The translations under genes and the position numbers were made by a program. Positions 6,955 through 14,971 of a stretch of 21,393 nucleotides of DNA are shown here, piece after piece. The first letter of the stretch is position 1. Each line of letters begins with the position of its first letter. Source of the DNA: Bacteroidales bacterium (lineage in GTDB: Bacteria > Bacteroidota > Bacteroidia > Bacteroidales > Bacteroidaceae); contig SFCP01000052.1 of assembly GCA_004558535.1 (NCBI GenBank), forward strand, positions 1 to 21,393. Reading direction: 5' to 3'. The notes beneath the pieces were generated by a model. It saw nothing but the letters and a program-made list of their open reading frames with translations, ran no database searches and was not told the origin of the DNA.

Positions 6955-7665
6955 ATGTATCGCTCGCAACTCTCCTCCATCCTACAGCAGTTCCTGCACG
7001 AAGAAGACTACAACGGCCTGCTGCAAAAGCTCGAAAGTATGAGCCATGCAGACTTCCGCCGAAGCAGTCAGCTGCTGGGAGAGTGCATCCTGCCCCTCTG
7101 CCCGGAAAAGTTCTGGAGAGCGTTCTCCGTCATCGTCCCCACCCACACAAAAGTCTACTTGGGGACTTTCCTGAAAGCTGCCGCCGAACTGACCAAAGGC
7201 GAAAGGCAATTTTGGCGCAACGAACACCTGGAGGATTTCCTGCGCCATAGGGCCAATGAAATCGACAGCCGAAAATGCGCCGAGGCCTTCCTGCCCCTAC
7301 TGACACAGGTGGAGGATGTTGAGGTTTTCCTGAGCTGGTGCACAGCCTGTACTCCTGACAAAAAGGCACTCTGGCTGCTCCATACCGCCACGCCGACGAC
7401 CTATTTCCTCCTGTTCCGCCACCTGCGCGGCATCGAGGACGACACCGCCACACTGCGCAAATACTGCCTGGCGCTCATCAAGCGCGGCGATTCGCTCTCC
7501 TTTAACATGGCCTGCATCATACAGGACTATTTCGGCCTGCCACAGCTCCCCGCCACATTCTCCCTGCGGCTGCCACCCTATCAATACAGCCGACTGGAAA
7601 AATCCTATGAAGTTTTCCTGCAAACACTCAGCGGACAACCCACAGCAGAAGCATTCCTAAAATAA
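6955..7665 (+). CDS. Conserved hypothetical protein, unrecognised
   Basis: I do not recognise this 236-aa protein. It has no signal peptide and no convincing membrane segment, and it appears mostly helical and soluble, with heptad-like leucines in the first 60 residues (MYRSQLSSILQQFLHEEDYNGLLQKLESM). Several aromatic and cysteine residues recur in the middle (FLSWCTACTP, RKYCLALIKRG, NMACIIQDYFGLPQ), but no paired CxxC set suggests a metal site. Overall it resembles an alpha-helical repeat scaffold; that is inference only. It lies 46 bp after rlmD and 48 bp before the metalloprotease, so it is probably co-transcribed with both. Base composition matches its neighbours, and the frame is intact, so it is probably a native gene. 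Confidence 0.8.
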   Translation: MYRSQLSSILQQFLHEEDYNGLLQKLESMSHADFRRSSQLLGECILPLCPEKFWRAFSVIVPTHTKVYLGTFLKAAAELTKGERQFWRNEHLEDFLRHRANEIDSRKCAEAFLPLLTQVEDVEVFLSWCTACTPDKKALWLLHTATPTTYFLLFRHLRGIEDDTATLRKYCLALIKRGDSLSFNMACIIQDYFGLPQLPATFSLRLPPYQYSRLEKSYEVFLQTLSGQPTAEAFLK

Positions 7666-7713
7666 TCCCAAGGGCAATCCCCCTACCAACAAATCCAAAA
7701 AAGCACTGAAAAC

Positions 7714-10110
7714 ATGAGAAAACACCTGTCCTACCTGCTCATCGCACTGGGCCTGCATCTATCCACACAGGCCCAGCCGACCAATATCCTGGCCGGAAGA
7801 AACCTTAACAACACCACAACCCATACCCACACCACAGGAAAGAACACATCTACACAAACAGACCCCACGCAGTTGCAGGCAGGCCTATTCTACGTGCAGC
7901 AAGTGGACAACGACTGGTATCTAGAAATTCCCGAGACACTTCTGGGCAAGCCCATCCTGGTCACAGCCCGCTACATCTCTACACCGGGAAATACAGGAAA
8001 ATACGGCGGTGAGCTGTTCAACGACCAAACCGTCTACTGGGAATTGGGCAAAAACGGCAAACTGTTCCTGCGCTGCGACCTGGTACTCAGTGTGGCCGAC
8101 TCGCTCGACAACATCAACCGTGCCGTCACAACCGCCAACGAGAACCCCATCATTGCAGCCTTTAAGCCCGAATCCCACAAGAACGGACGTTACCGCATCA
8201 AGGCCAACTCGCTCTTTTTGGAAGACAACCCCGCCTTCAGCCCCACGAAGAGCACCAAACAGTCCTGGGGTATGAGCTCGCTGCTGTCCGACCTGTCCTA
8301 CATAGAAAGCATCCGGACCTTTCCTACCAACACCGAGGTGCGCATGACCAAGACCTGGTACTCCGCATCGGGCAACAGCATGGCTGCCTACTACGCCGGA
8401 AAGGTGACGCTGCAGATGAACCTCTCCTTTGTCCTGCTGCCCGAAGATCCTATGCCCTGCCGTCTGTTCGATCCGCGCGTGGGCTATTTCACCGACAGCT
8501 ATTACGTTTTCTCGGACTATCAGCAGAAAGTGCAAAAGAACCGCTTCATCACACGCTGGCGCCTGGAGCCAAAAGACAGTGCCGACCTGGAACGCTGGAA
8601 AGCCGGCGAACTCATTGAGCCGAAGAAGCCCATCGTCTACTACATAGACCCCGCCACCCCGAAAAAGTGGCGCAAATACCTCATTCAGGGTGTCAACGAC
8701 TGGCAGAAAGCCTTCGAACACGCCGGATTCAAAAATGCCATCATCGGACGGGAATGGCCCGAAAACGACAGCACCATGTCGATGGAGGACGCACGCTATT
8801 CCTGCATCCGCTACTTGGCCTCGCCCATCGAAAACGCCTACGGACCACAGGTGCACGACCCCCGTACCGGCGAAATCATCGAGAGCCACATCTGCTGGTA
8901 CCACAATGTCATGTCGCTGCTCCACGACTGGTACTTCATCCAAGCCTCTACACTCGATGAAGCTGCCCGGCAAATGCACTACGATGACGAACTCATGGGC
9001 GAACTCATCCGCTTCGTCTCCTCGCACGAGGTAGGCCACACGCTCGGACTGCGTCACAACTTCGGCGCTTCCTCGACCGTCCCCGTAGACAGTCTGCGCG
9101 ACAAGGCCTGGGTCGAGGCCCACGGGCACACACCCAGTATCATGGACTACGCCCGATTCAACTACGTGGCACAACCCGAGGACAGCATCTCGCGCGCCGG
9201 CATCTTCCCCCGCATCGGCGACTACGACTGCTGGGCCATCAAGTGGGGCTACACCCTCACCCCCAATGCCTATGACGCCGAAAGCGACCACTGGGAAATG
9301 GAGCGGCTCACCTCCACCACACTCAAGGACAACCCCCGCCTGTGGTTTGGCGACGGCGAAACCAACCGCACCAAGGACCCGCGATGCCAGACGGAAGACC
9401 TGGGCGATGACGCTGTCAAGGCAGGCGAATACGGCATCCTCAACCTGAAGCGCGAAATCAAGAACCTGCCCCAATGGACCTACCAGAGCAACGATATCTA
9501 CGGCAGCAACCTTTCGGGCATGTACGCCCAAATCCTGAGCCAGTTCCAACGCTACGCCTTCCACGTGGCGGGCAACATCGGCGGCATGATGGCCGACTAC
9601 AAGACCGTGGACCAAGCCGGCCCCGTCTATACGCCCACCTCAAAGGAACACCAGACCTACTGCTTGGACTACCTGGACCGCCATCTTTTCCACCTGCCCC
9701 AGTGGTTGATAGCCGAGGACTATATGCTGCGCCTCACACCTACACCGATGAACTATCCGCTGCGCGTGGGCAAGGCCATCGTCGCCAACCTCGCCGGCAC
9801 CAACACGCTGGACAACCTCAACCCGCTGTGGACCGCCGACGACTTCCTGCCCGAACTGACGCACCGCCTGTTTGACGCACCCGCACAGTCCGACCAAGAC
9901 GCAGACTACCGCCGCCAGCTGCAGGTCACCTATGTCAACACGCTCATCAACGACTACAAGAGCAGCGCTGCACGCTGCCGCCCCGCTGTGCTGGCTGAAC
10001 TTCGCACCCTGCAACGGATACTCGCAGGAAAGTCCGGAGCCTCCACCGCCCAGCGCAACCACTACGCCCACCTTGTGGATGTCATCAGCAACGCGCTGGA
10101 CAAGAAGTAA
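7714..10110 (+). CDS. Secreted zinc-dependent metalloprotease, DUF5117/DUF5118 type
   Basis: The 798-aa protein carries an N-terminal signal peptide (MRKHLSYLLIALGLHLSTQAQ) and a metzincin zinc site HEVGHTLGLRH at 438-448: His438, His442 and His448 as ligands and Glu439 as the catalytic base. A likely Met-turn is Met477 in SIMDYARFNY, 29 residues on. From memory of the family, the region before the site corresponds to DUF5118 and DUF5117 and the catalytic region to the Met-zincin (DUF4953) domain found in many Bacteroidetes. After the signal peptide there is a short Thr/Asn/His-rich linker (about 28-50). The protein should act in the periplasm or at the surface. The natural substrate is unknown. 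The stop codon lies only 8 bp before the next start, pointing to one mRNA with the downstream fusion gene. Confidence 0.9.
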   Translation: MRKHLSYLLIALGLHLSTQAQPTNILAGRNLNNTTTHTHTTGKNTSTQTDPTQLQAGLFYVQQVDNDWYLEIPETLLGKPILVTARYISTPGNTGKYGGELFNDQTVYWELGKNGKLFLRCDLVLSVADSLDNINRAVTTANENPIIAAFKPESHKNGRYRIKANSLFLEDNPAFSPTKSTKQSWGMSSLLSDLSYIESIRTFPTNTEVRMTKTWYSASGNSMAAYYAGKVTLQMNLSFVLLPEDPMPCRLFDPRVGYFTDSYYVFSDYQQKVQKNRFITRWRLEPKDSADLERWKAGELIEPKKPIVYYIDPATPKKWRKYLIQGVNDWQKAFEHAGFKNAIIGREWPENDSTMSMEDARYSCIRYLASPIENAYGPQVHDPRTGEIIESHICWYHNVMSLLHDWYFIQASTLDEAARQMHYDDELMGELIRFVSSHEVGHTLGLRHNFGASSTVPVDSLRDKAWVEAHGHTPSIMDYARFNYVAQPEDSISRAGIFPRIGDYDCWAIKWGYTLTPNAYDAESDHWEMERLTSTTLKDNPRLWFGDGETNRTKDPRCQTEDLGDDAVKAGEYGILNLKREIKNLPQWTYQSNDIYGSNLSGMYAQILSQFQRYAFHVAGNIGGMMADYKTVDQAGPVYTPTSKEHQTYCLDYLDRHLFHLPQWLIAEDYMLRLTPTPMNYPLRVGKAIVANLAGTNTLDNLNPLWTADDFLPELTHRLFDAPAQSDQDADYRRQLQVTYVNTLINDYKSSAARCRPAVLAELRTLQRILAGKSGASTAQRNHYAHLVDVISNALDKK

Positions 10111-10118
10111 GCACACAC

Positions 10119-11432
10119 ATGAAACCCACCGTCGCCCTTATCGGAGCCGGCAACGTGGCCACCCATTTGGCCAATGCGCTCACCCGGGCCTCCTATACCA
10201 TCACCGGGGTGTACAGCCGCACCTTGGAGCACGCCCGCCGCGTGGCCGAACCTGCAGGCGCCGCTGTCACGGACCAACTGTCGGCCCTCGCCGCCGCCGA
10301 TGTCTACCTCTTTGCCGTGACAGACACCGCCCTGCCCGCTCTGGTCAAGGCTATGCCAACGGCTGCGCGCAAGGGATTCTTCCTGCATACCGCAGGCAGC
10401 GTGCCGATGGAAGTTCTCAAGGGCGAAGCCGCACACTACGGCGTACTCTATCCCCTGCAGACCTTCAGCCGTACGCGTCAGGTGAACTTTAGCGAAGTGC
10501 CCCTCTTCATCGAAGCCGCCACGCCCGCCGACGAAGCCCAACTGCGAAGCCTCGCGGCTGACCTGTCACCCCACGTCTACGGGATGGACAGTACTGCCCG
10601 ACGCTTCCTCCACCTGAGTGCCGTCTTTGCCTGCAACTTCCCCAACCACTGCTACGCCATCGCCTCGCGCATCCTGCAAGAAGCCGGCATCGCGCCCGAA
10701 GTATTGCAGCCACTGATTGCAGAAACTGCCCGCAAAGTGCAGGACCTCGCACCCATTGCGGCACAGACCGGACCCGCCGTACGCTATGACCGGAGCGTGA
10801 TGGACCACCACCTCTCGCTGCTTGCACACCATCCCACCGAACGGGAAATCTACCGGCTTCTCAGCCAAAATATCCATACTTATGCCACCGCGGCATCATC
10901 CTCTACAAACATGATCAACTACGACCTGACGAAAATCAAAGCACTCGCCTTCGACGTCGACGGCGTGCTTAGCTCCAACAACGTCATCCTCCTCGGCGAT
11001 GGCCACCAACCGCACCGCACAGCCAATATCAAGGACGGCTACGCCCTGCAACTTGCAGTGAAGTGCGGCCTCGAAGTCGCCATCATCACCGGCGGCCGCA
11101 GCCCCGAAGTCATCGAGCGCTACCGCGGCCTCGGCATCAGCCACGTCTTCTCCGGCGTCTCGGTCAAAATCGACTGCTTCGAGGAGTGGCTGCTGAGTAC
11201 CGGACTCCGTGCCGAGGAAGTGCTCTACATGGGTGACGACATCCCCGACTACGAAGTGATGCGCGCCTGCGGCTGTCCCTGCTGCCCCGCCGACGCAGCC
11301 GAGGAAATCAAATCCATCTCCTGCTACATCAGCCACCGATGCGGCGGTCACGGCTGTGCACGCGATGTCATCGAGCAAGTGCTCCGTGCACAGGGGAAAT
11401 GGATGGCCAATGCCGAAGCCTTCGGATGGTAA
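10119..11432 (+). CDS. kdsC: Fusion: DUF2520 Rossmann protein + Kdo-8-phosphate phosphatase (KdsC)
   Basis: One 437-aa frame contains two domains. Residues 1-258 form a DUF2520-type protein: a dinucleotide-binding N-terminus (VALIGAGNVATHLANAL, GxGxxA) followed by the helical C-terminal domain (LHLSAVFACNFPNHCYAIA). Residues 266-437 form a HAD phosphatase of the KdsC type, with nucleophile pair Asp279/Asp281 in FDVDGVLS, Thr324 in IITGG, Lys350 and the acidic motif GDD at 372-374. KdsC removes phosphate from Kdo-8-phosphate in lipopolysaccharide core synthesis. In relatives I recall these as two neighbouring genes. No stop separates them here. The ATG at 10911 (Met265) could still be an internal start for free KdsC, though no ribosome-binding site is evident ahead of it. 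The DUF2520 half resembles ketopantoate or pyrroline reductases, but its substrate is unknown. Confidence 0.9.
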   Translation: MKPTVALIGAGNVATHLANALTRASYTITGVYSRTLEHARRVAEPAGAAVTDQLSALAAADVYLFAVTDTALPALVKAMPTAARKGFFLHTAGSVPMEVLKGEAAHYGVLYPLQTFSRTRQVNFSEVPLFIEAATPADEAQLRSLAADLSPHVYGMDSTARRFLHLSAVFACNFPNHCYAIASRILQEAGIAPEVLQPLIAETARKVQDLAPIAAQTGPAVRYDRSVMDHHLSLLAHHPTEREIYRLLSQNIHTYATAASSSTNMINYDLTKIKALAFDVDGVLSSNNVILLGDGHQPHRTANIKDGYALQLAVKCGLEVAIITGGRSPEVIERYRGLGISHVFSGVSVKIDCFEEWLLSTGLRAEEVLYMGDDIPDYEVMRACGCPCCPADAAEEIKSISCYISHRCGGHGCARDVIEQVLRAQGKWMANAEAFGW

Positions 11433-11463
11433 GAAAAAAGAGACCGTACTGACACTGAGACAA

Positions 11464-11519
11464 CCCGCGCCAAGGAGCGACTATCCCAAGGAAAGTCATC
11501 ATCACGGCGCGGGCTTTAT
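11464..11519 (+). terminator. GC-rich hairpin at the end of the rlmD-kdsC operon
   Basis: CCCGCGCC (11464-11471) pairs perfectly with GGCGCGGG (11506-11513), enclosing a 34-base loop, and is followed by CTTTATG. It begins about 30 bases past the fusion-gene stop. The tail is only weakly U-rich, so efficiency is uncertain, but position and stem strength suit an operon end. Confidence 0.5.
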
Positions 11520-11525
11520 GTAACT

Positions 11526-11773
11526 GCGGCTCGGCAGCAAAAATGCCCAAACTGCGCTTTGCCCTTCTGCGGCTCTCGCCTTGCACCGACTTTGCATAAC
11601 TCGGGCGGCGGCTCGGCAGCAAAAATACCCAAACTGCGTTTTGTTTTTTCTGCGGCTCTCACCTTGCACCGACTTTGCATAACTCGGGCGGCGGCTCGGC
11701 AGCAAAATGCCAAAACTGCGTTTTGTCTTTCTGCTGCTCTCGCCTTGCACCGACTTTGGCATACTATTTGCTG
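11526..11773. repeat. Three ~83-bp direct repeats upstream of htpG
   Basis: Units begin with GCGGCTCGGCAGCAAAA at 11526, 11608 and 11691, giving periods of 82 and 83 bases. Each contains AAACTGCGTTTTG-like and CTCTCGCCTTGCACCGACTT-like blocks and ends near CATAACTCGGGCG. The third copy diverges at its end (CTTTGGCATACTATTTG). In the first two copies TTGCA occurs twice 11 bases apart (11581 and 11592; 11664 and 11675). The repeats happen to be open in the htpG frame, but the peptide they would encode is Ala/Arg/Leu-rich and unlike HtpG. I recall similar dispersed repeats from other Bacteroidales genomes, but I cannot check this. Confidence 0.9.
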
Positions 11774-11861
11774 TATCACAATACGGAGACGGGCTGACAG
11801 CCTGTCATACAAAAAAATCAATCTGCAATATACAATACAATATTATATAATAAATAAGGAC

Positions 11862-13952
11862 ATGCAAAAAGGTAACATTGGTATAACTACGGAGAACATA
11901 TTCCCGGTTATCAAAAAGTTCTTGTACAGCGACCACGACATCTTCCTGCGCGAACTTGTATCGAACGCAGTCGATGCCACACAAAAACTGAAGACACTTG
12001 CTGCCAAAGGTGACTTCACCGGCGAAATCGGTGATGCCGGTGTGCGTATCACATTGGACGAAGCAGCTGGTACACTGACCGTAAGCGACCACGGTATCGG
12101 TATGACCGCCGAGGAAATCGACAAGTATATCAATCAAATCGCATTCTCGGGCGCGAATGACTTCCTGGAGAAATACAAACAGGATGCCAACGCCATCATC
12201 GGCCACTTCGGACTGGGCTTCTACTCAGCTTTCATGGTGGCCGGACAGGTGGAAATCATTTCACGCAGTTATCGTCCCGACGCCACTGCCGTGCGCTGGG
12301 TGTGCGACGGTTCGCCTGCCTACGAAATCTCCGAAACGGAAAAGAGCGAAAGAGGTACTGACATTATCCTGCACATCGACGAGGAGAGCAAGGAATTCCT
12401 GCAGAAGGAACGTATCAGCGCCCTGCTGAACAAATACTGCCGCTTCCTGCCTGTGCCCATCATCTTCGGCAAAAAGACAGAATGGAAAGACGGCAAACAA
12501 GTTGACACCGACGAGGACAACGTGATCAACGATACACACCCCCTGTGGACACGCACGCCACAGGACCTCAAGGACGAAGACTACAAGGCATTCTATCGCC
12601 AGCTCTACCCCATGAGCGACGAACCGCTCTTCTGGATACACCTGAACGTGGACTTCCCGTTCCACCTGACGGGTGTGCTCTACTTCCCCAAAATCAAGAG
12701 CAACATCGAAATTCACCGCAATAAGATTCAGCTCTACTGCAACCAAGTCTTCGTGACAGACCAAGTGGAAAACATCGTTCCGGAGTTTCTCACCCTGCTG
12801 CACGGCGTGATTGACTCGCCGGACATCCCGCTGAACGTGAGCCGCAGCTACCTGCAAAGCGATGCCAACGTAAAGAAGATTTCCACCTATATCACGAAAA
12901 AGGTGAGCGACCGCCTTGCCTCACTCTTCAAGACGGACCGCCCGGCTTTCGAACAGAAATGGGATGATCTGAAACTCTTCATCCACTACGGTATGCTCTC
13001 GCAGCCCGACTTCTACGACAAAGCCAAGTCTTTTGCCCTGCTGAAAGACACGACGGGCAAGCGCTTTGACTACGAGGAATATCGCAAACTCATCGAAAGC
13101 GAGCAGACCGACAAGGATGGCAACCTTATCTACCTCTACGCTACCGACACACAGGCACAATACGCCGCCATCGAGGCTGCTACGGCCCGCGGCTATAACG
13201 TTCTGCTGATGGACGGCCAGCTGGACAGCCCGCTCGTAGGACTGCTGGAGCAGAAATTCGAAAAAGCCCGCTTCAGCCGCGTAGACGCTGACACGCCCGA
13301 ACGTCTGATTGTCAAGAAAGACGCGCCGACGCTGGCTCTCAGCGAAGAGGAAAAACTGACACTGACGGAAATCTTCAAGCACCAACTGCCCAAGGAAAAG
13401 CCGGAAACAGAAAACGGCGACGCGGGAATGGAATTCCATGTGGAAGTAGCCAACATGGGCGCCGAGGCTGCACCGGTCTGCGTGACACAAAGCGAGTACA
13501 TGCGCCGTATGAAGGAAATGAGCCGCCTGCAGGAGGGAATGTCCTTCTACGGACAAATGCCGGATATGTACAACCTGGTACTGAACGCCGACCACTCCTT
13601 GATACAGAAAATCCTGACAGAGGCAACCACAGCCACCTCCGAGTCCCTGACGCCCGTCACAGCACGCCTGAAAGAGCTGCAAGCACGCCGCACAGTATTG
13701 GACGACGAAAAGCGCAAGGCTGACAAGGACACCGAGAACAAGGAGGCCAAGGAAAAATGCGCCGCTGACCTGAATGCCTGCGAAGATGCCATCGCAGCAG
13801 CCGAAAAGGAGCGCACCGACATTCTGGCCGGTTATGCCGAAAAGCAGGCTACCATCTCACAACTGGTCGACCTCGCCCTGCTGCAGAACGGACTGCTTCG
13901 CGGCGCTGCCCTGACAGCGTTCGTAAGACGCAGCGTGGAAATCCTGAAGTAA
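11862..13952 (+). CDS. htpG: Molecular chaperone HtpG (bacterial Hsp90)
   Basis: The 696-aa protein starts MQKGNIGITTENIFPVIKKF and shows the Hsp90 ATPase signatures in the first 125 residues: ELVSNAVDATQKL with Glu31 and Asn35, SDHGIGM (75-81, Asp76 contacting adenine) and the lid GHFGLGFYSAF (114-124). The middle domain and C-terminal dimerisation domain follow. The C-terminal part holds a Lys/Glu-rich likely coiled-coil segment (about residues 608-660), which adds length compared with E. coli HtpG. It works as a homodimer in the cytoplasm on late folding and remodelling of clients. The start at 11862 was chosen because the in-frame upstream extension to 11559 is built from the 83-bp repeats. 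The ~90-base leader (11774-11861) is very AT-rich, and a weak AGGA lies just before the ATG. Confidence 0.97.
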   Translation: MQKGNIGITTENIFPVIKKFLYSDHDIFLRELVSNAVDATQKLKTLAAKGDFTGEIGDAGVRITLDEAAGTLTVSDHGIGMTAEEIDKYINQIAFSGANDFLEKYKQDANAIIGHFGLGFYSAFMVAGQVEIISRSYRPDATAVRWVCDGSPAYEISETEKSERGTDIILHIDEESKEFLQKERISALLNKYCRFLPVPIIFGKKTEWKDGKQVDTDEDNVINDTHPLWTRTPQDLKDEDYKAFYRQLYPMSDEPLFWIHLNVDFPFHLTGVLYFPKIKSNIEIHRNKIQLYCNQVFVTDQVENIVPEFLTLLHGVIDSPDIPLNVSRSYLQSDANVKKISTYITKKVSDRLASLFKTDRPAFEQKWDDLKLFIHYGMLSQPDFYDKAKSFALLKDTTGKRFDYEEYRKLIESEQTDKDGNLIYLYATDTQAQYAAIEAATARGYNVLLMDGQLDSPLVGLLEQKFEKARFSRVDADTPERLIVKKDAPTLALSEEEKLTLTEIFKHQLPKEKPETENGDAGMEFHVEVANMGAEAAPVCVTQSEYMRRMKEMSRLQEGMSFYGQMPDMYNLVLNADHSLIQKILTEATTATSESLTPVTARLKELQARRTVLDDEKRKADKDTENKEAKEKCAADLNACEDAIAAAEKERTDILAGYAEKQATISQLVDLALLQNGLLRGAALTAFVRRSVEILK

Positions 13953-13967
13953 CGGCATAACTTTTAT

Positions 13968-14046
13968 GTGCGGAATTAGGAATTGCCATCCGGCGGAAGT
14001 CCTATCCGAAATCCTAATCCGAACGGCATAATTCCTAATTCCGCAC
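13968..14046. repeat. 17-bp perfect inverted repeat between htpG and panB
   Basis: GTGCGGAATTAGGAATT (13968-13984) and AATTCCTAATTCCGCAC (14030-14046) are exact reverse complements separated by 45 bases. The spacer contains ATCCGAAATCCTAATCCGA, itself semi-repetitive. No T-run follows the right arm, so it is not a standard terminator. Compact palindromes like this can be miniature mobile repeats or structured 3' ends. Confidence 0.85.
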
Positions 14047-14090
14047 TCCTAATTCCTAATTATTCAAAGAGAATCCCTAATTCCTAATTA
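14030..14090. repeat. AATTCCTAATT direct-repeat cluster before panB
   Basis: CTAATTCC-type units recur at 14030-14040, 14048-14061 and 14076-14090, the last ending three bases before the panB ATG. With the left arm of the adjacent inverted repeat, the same 11-mer occurs in both orientations. The cluster replaces any recognisable promoter or ribosome-binding site ahead of panB. Confidence 0.75.
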
Positions 14091-14092
14091 CG

Positions 14093-14911
14093 ATGCCCGG
14101 ATATTTAGTGGAAGACACACGCAAGGTGACTACCCACCGACTAATGGAAATGAAAGAGCAAGGCAAGAAGATCGCCATGCTCACAGCCTACGACTACACA
14201 ACGGCTCAAATCGTGGATGCCGCCGGCGTAGATATAATATTGGTGGGCGACAGCGCCTCCAACGTGATGGCAGGCAACCACACCACCCTGCCTATCACAC
14301 TCGACCAAATGATATACCACGCCCGATCGGTGGCCCGCGCCGTAAAACGGGCCTTGGTCGTCTGCGACATGCCCTTTGGCACCTATCAAGTAAATGCCAC
14401 CGAGGGCGTGCGCAATGCCATCCGCATCATGCAGGAAACGGGTTGCGATGCCCTGAAGCTGGAGGGTGGCGTGGAAATTATCGAAACCGTACGCCGCATC
14501 CTGGAGGCCGGCATCCCCGTAATGGCTCATTTGGGACTTACACCGCAAAGCATCAATAAATTCGGCACCTATGCCGTCCGTGCCCGCGAAGAAGCCGAGG
14601 CGGCCAAGCTGCTGAGCGATGCCCGGCTGCTGGACGAAGCCGGATGTTTCGGTCTGGTGGTCGAGAAAATCCCCGCCGCATTGACGCAAAAGGTAGCTAA
14701 TACCATCCACATACCGGTCATCGGCATCGGCGGAGGACCTGCCGACGGCCAAGTGCTGGTCATCGACGACATGTTGGGCAAAAACAAAGACTTCACGCCC
14801 AAATTCCTGCGCCGATACGCCGACCTGCACACCATCATGACGGATGCCATTGGCAACTACGTGCGTGACGTGAAGAGTGGAGACTTTCCAAACGAAAACG
14901 AACGCTATTAG
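14093..14911 (+). CDS. panB: 3-methyl-2-oxobutanoate hydroxymethyltransferase
   Basis: This 272-aa cytoplasmic enzyme transfers a hydroxymethyl group from methylene-tetrahydrofolate to 2-oxoisovalerate, making ketopantoate for pantothenate and coenzyme A. The (beta/alpha)8 fold residues are evident: MLTAYDYTTA (29-38), metal ligands Asp53 in VGDSASNVMAGN and Asp92 in VVCDMPFGTYQ, LKLEGG (121-126), MAHLGLTPQS (144-153) and the catalytic Glu191 in VVEKIP. Length is typical. No panC or panD gene is adjacent, so the pathway is dispersed. The start is the only ATG that gives a full-length protein, though the sequence immediately before it is repeat DNA (CCTAATTACG) rather than a Shine-Dalgarno site. 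thiD starts 60 bp downstream and is probably co-transcribed. Confidence 0.97.
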   Translation: MPGYLVEDTRKVTTHRLMEMKEQGKKIAMLTAYDYTTAQIVDAAGVDIILVGDSASNVMAGNHTTLPITLDQMIYHARSVARAVKRALVVCDMPFGTYQVNATEGVRNAIRIMQETGCDALKLEGGVEIIETVRRILEAGIPVMAHLGLTPQSINKFGTYAVRAREEAEAAKLLSDARLLDEAGCFGLVVEKIPAALTQKVANTIHIPVIGIGGGPADGQVLVIDDMLGKNKDFTPKFLRRYADLHTIMTDAIGNYVRDVKSGDFPNENERY

Positions 14912-14971
14912 AAAAGAAAGGCCCGGATGCCCGCCTGTGGCAAACGGCCTACTCCCCTCCCCACACTTGCC

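Noticed and set aside
7921..9615. Long minus-strand open frame (564 aa) antisense to the metalloprotease
   Set aside because: The plus frame carries a signal peptide and the zinc site; the antisense product is Gly/Val-rich without family features.
11559..11861. 101-residue N-terminal extension of HtpG
   Set aside because: The extension is encoded by the 83-bp repeats and an AT-rich leader, and resembles no Hsp90; the start at 11862 gives the conserved N-terminus.
14927..14971. Upstream ATG for thiD
   Set aside because: It would add fifteen residues (MPACGKRPTPLPTLA) not typical of ThiD; the start at 14972 places the substrate loop at the usual distance.
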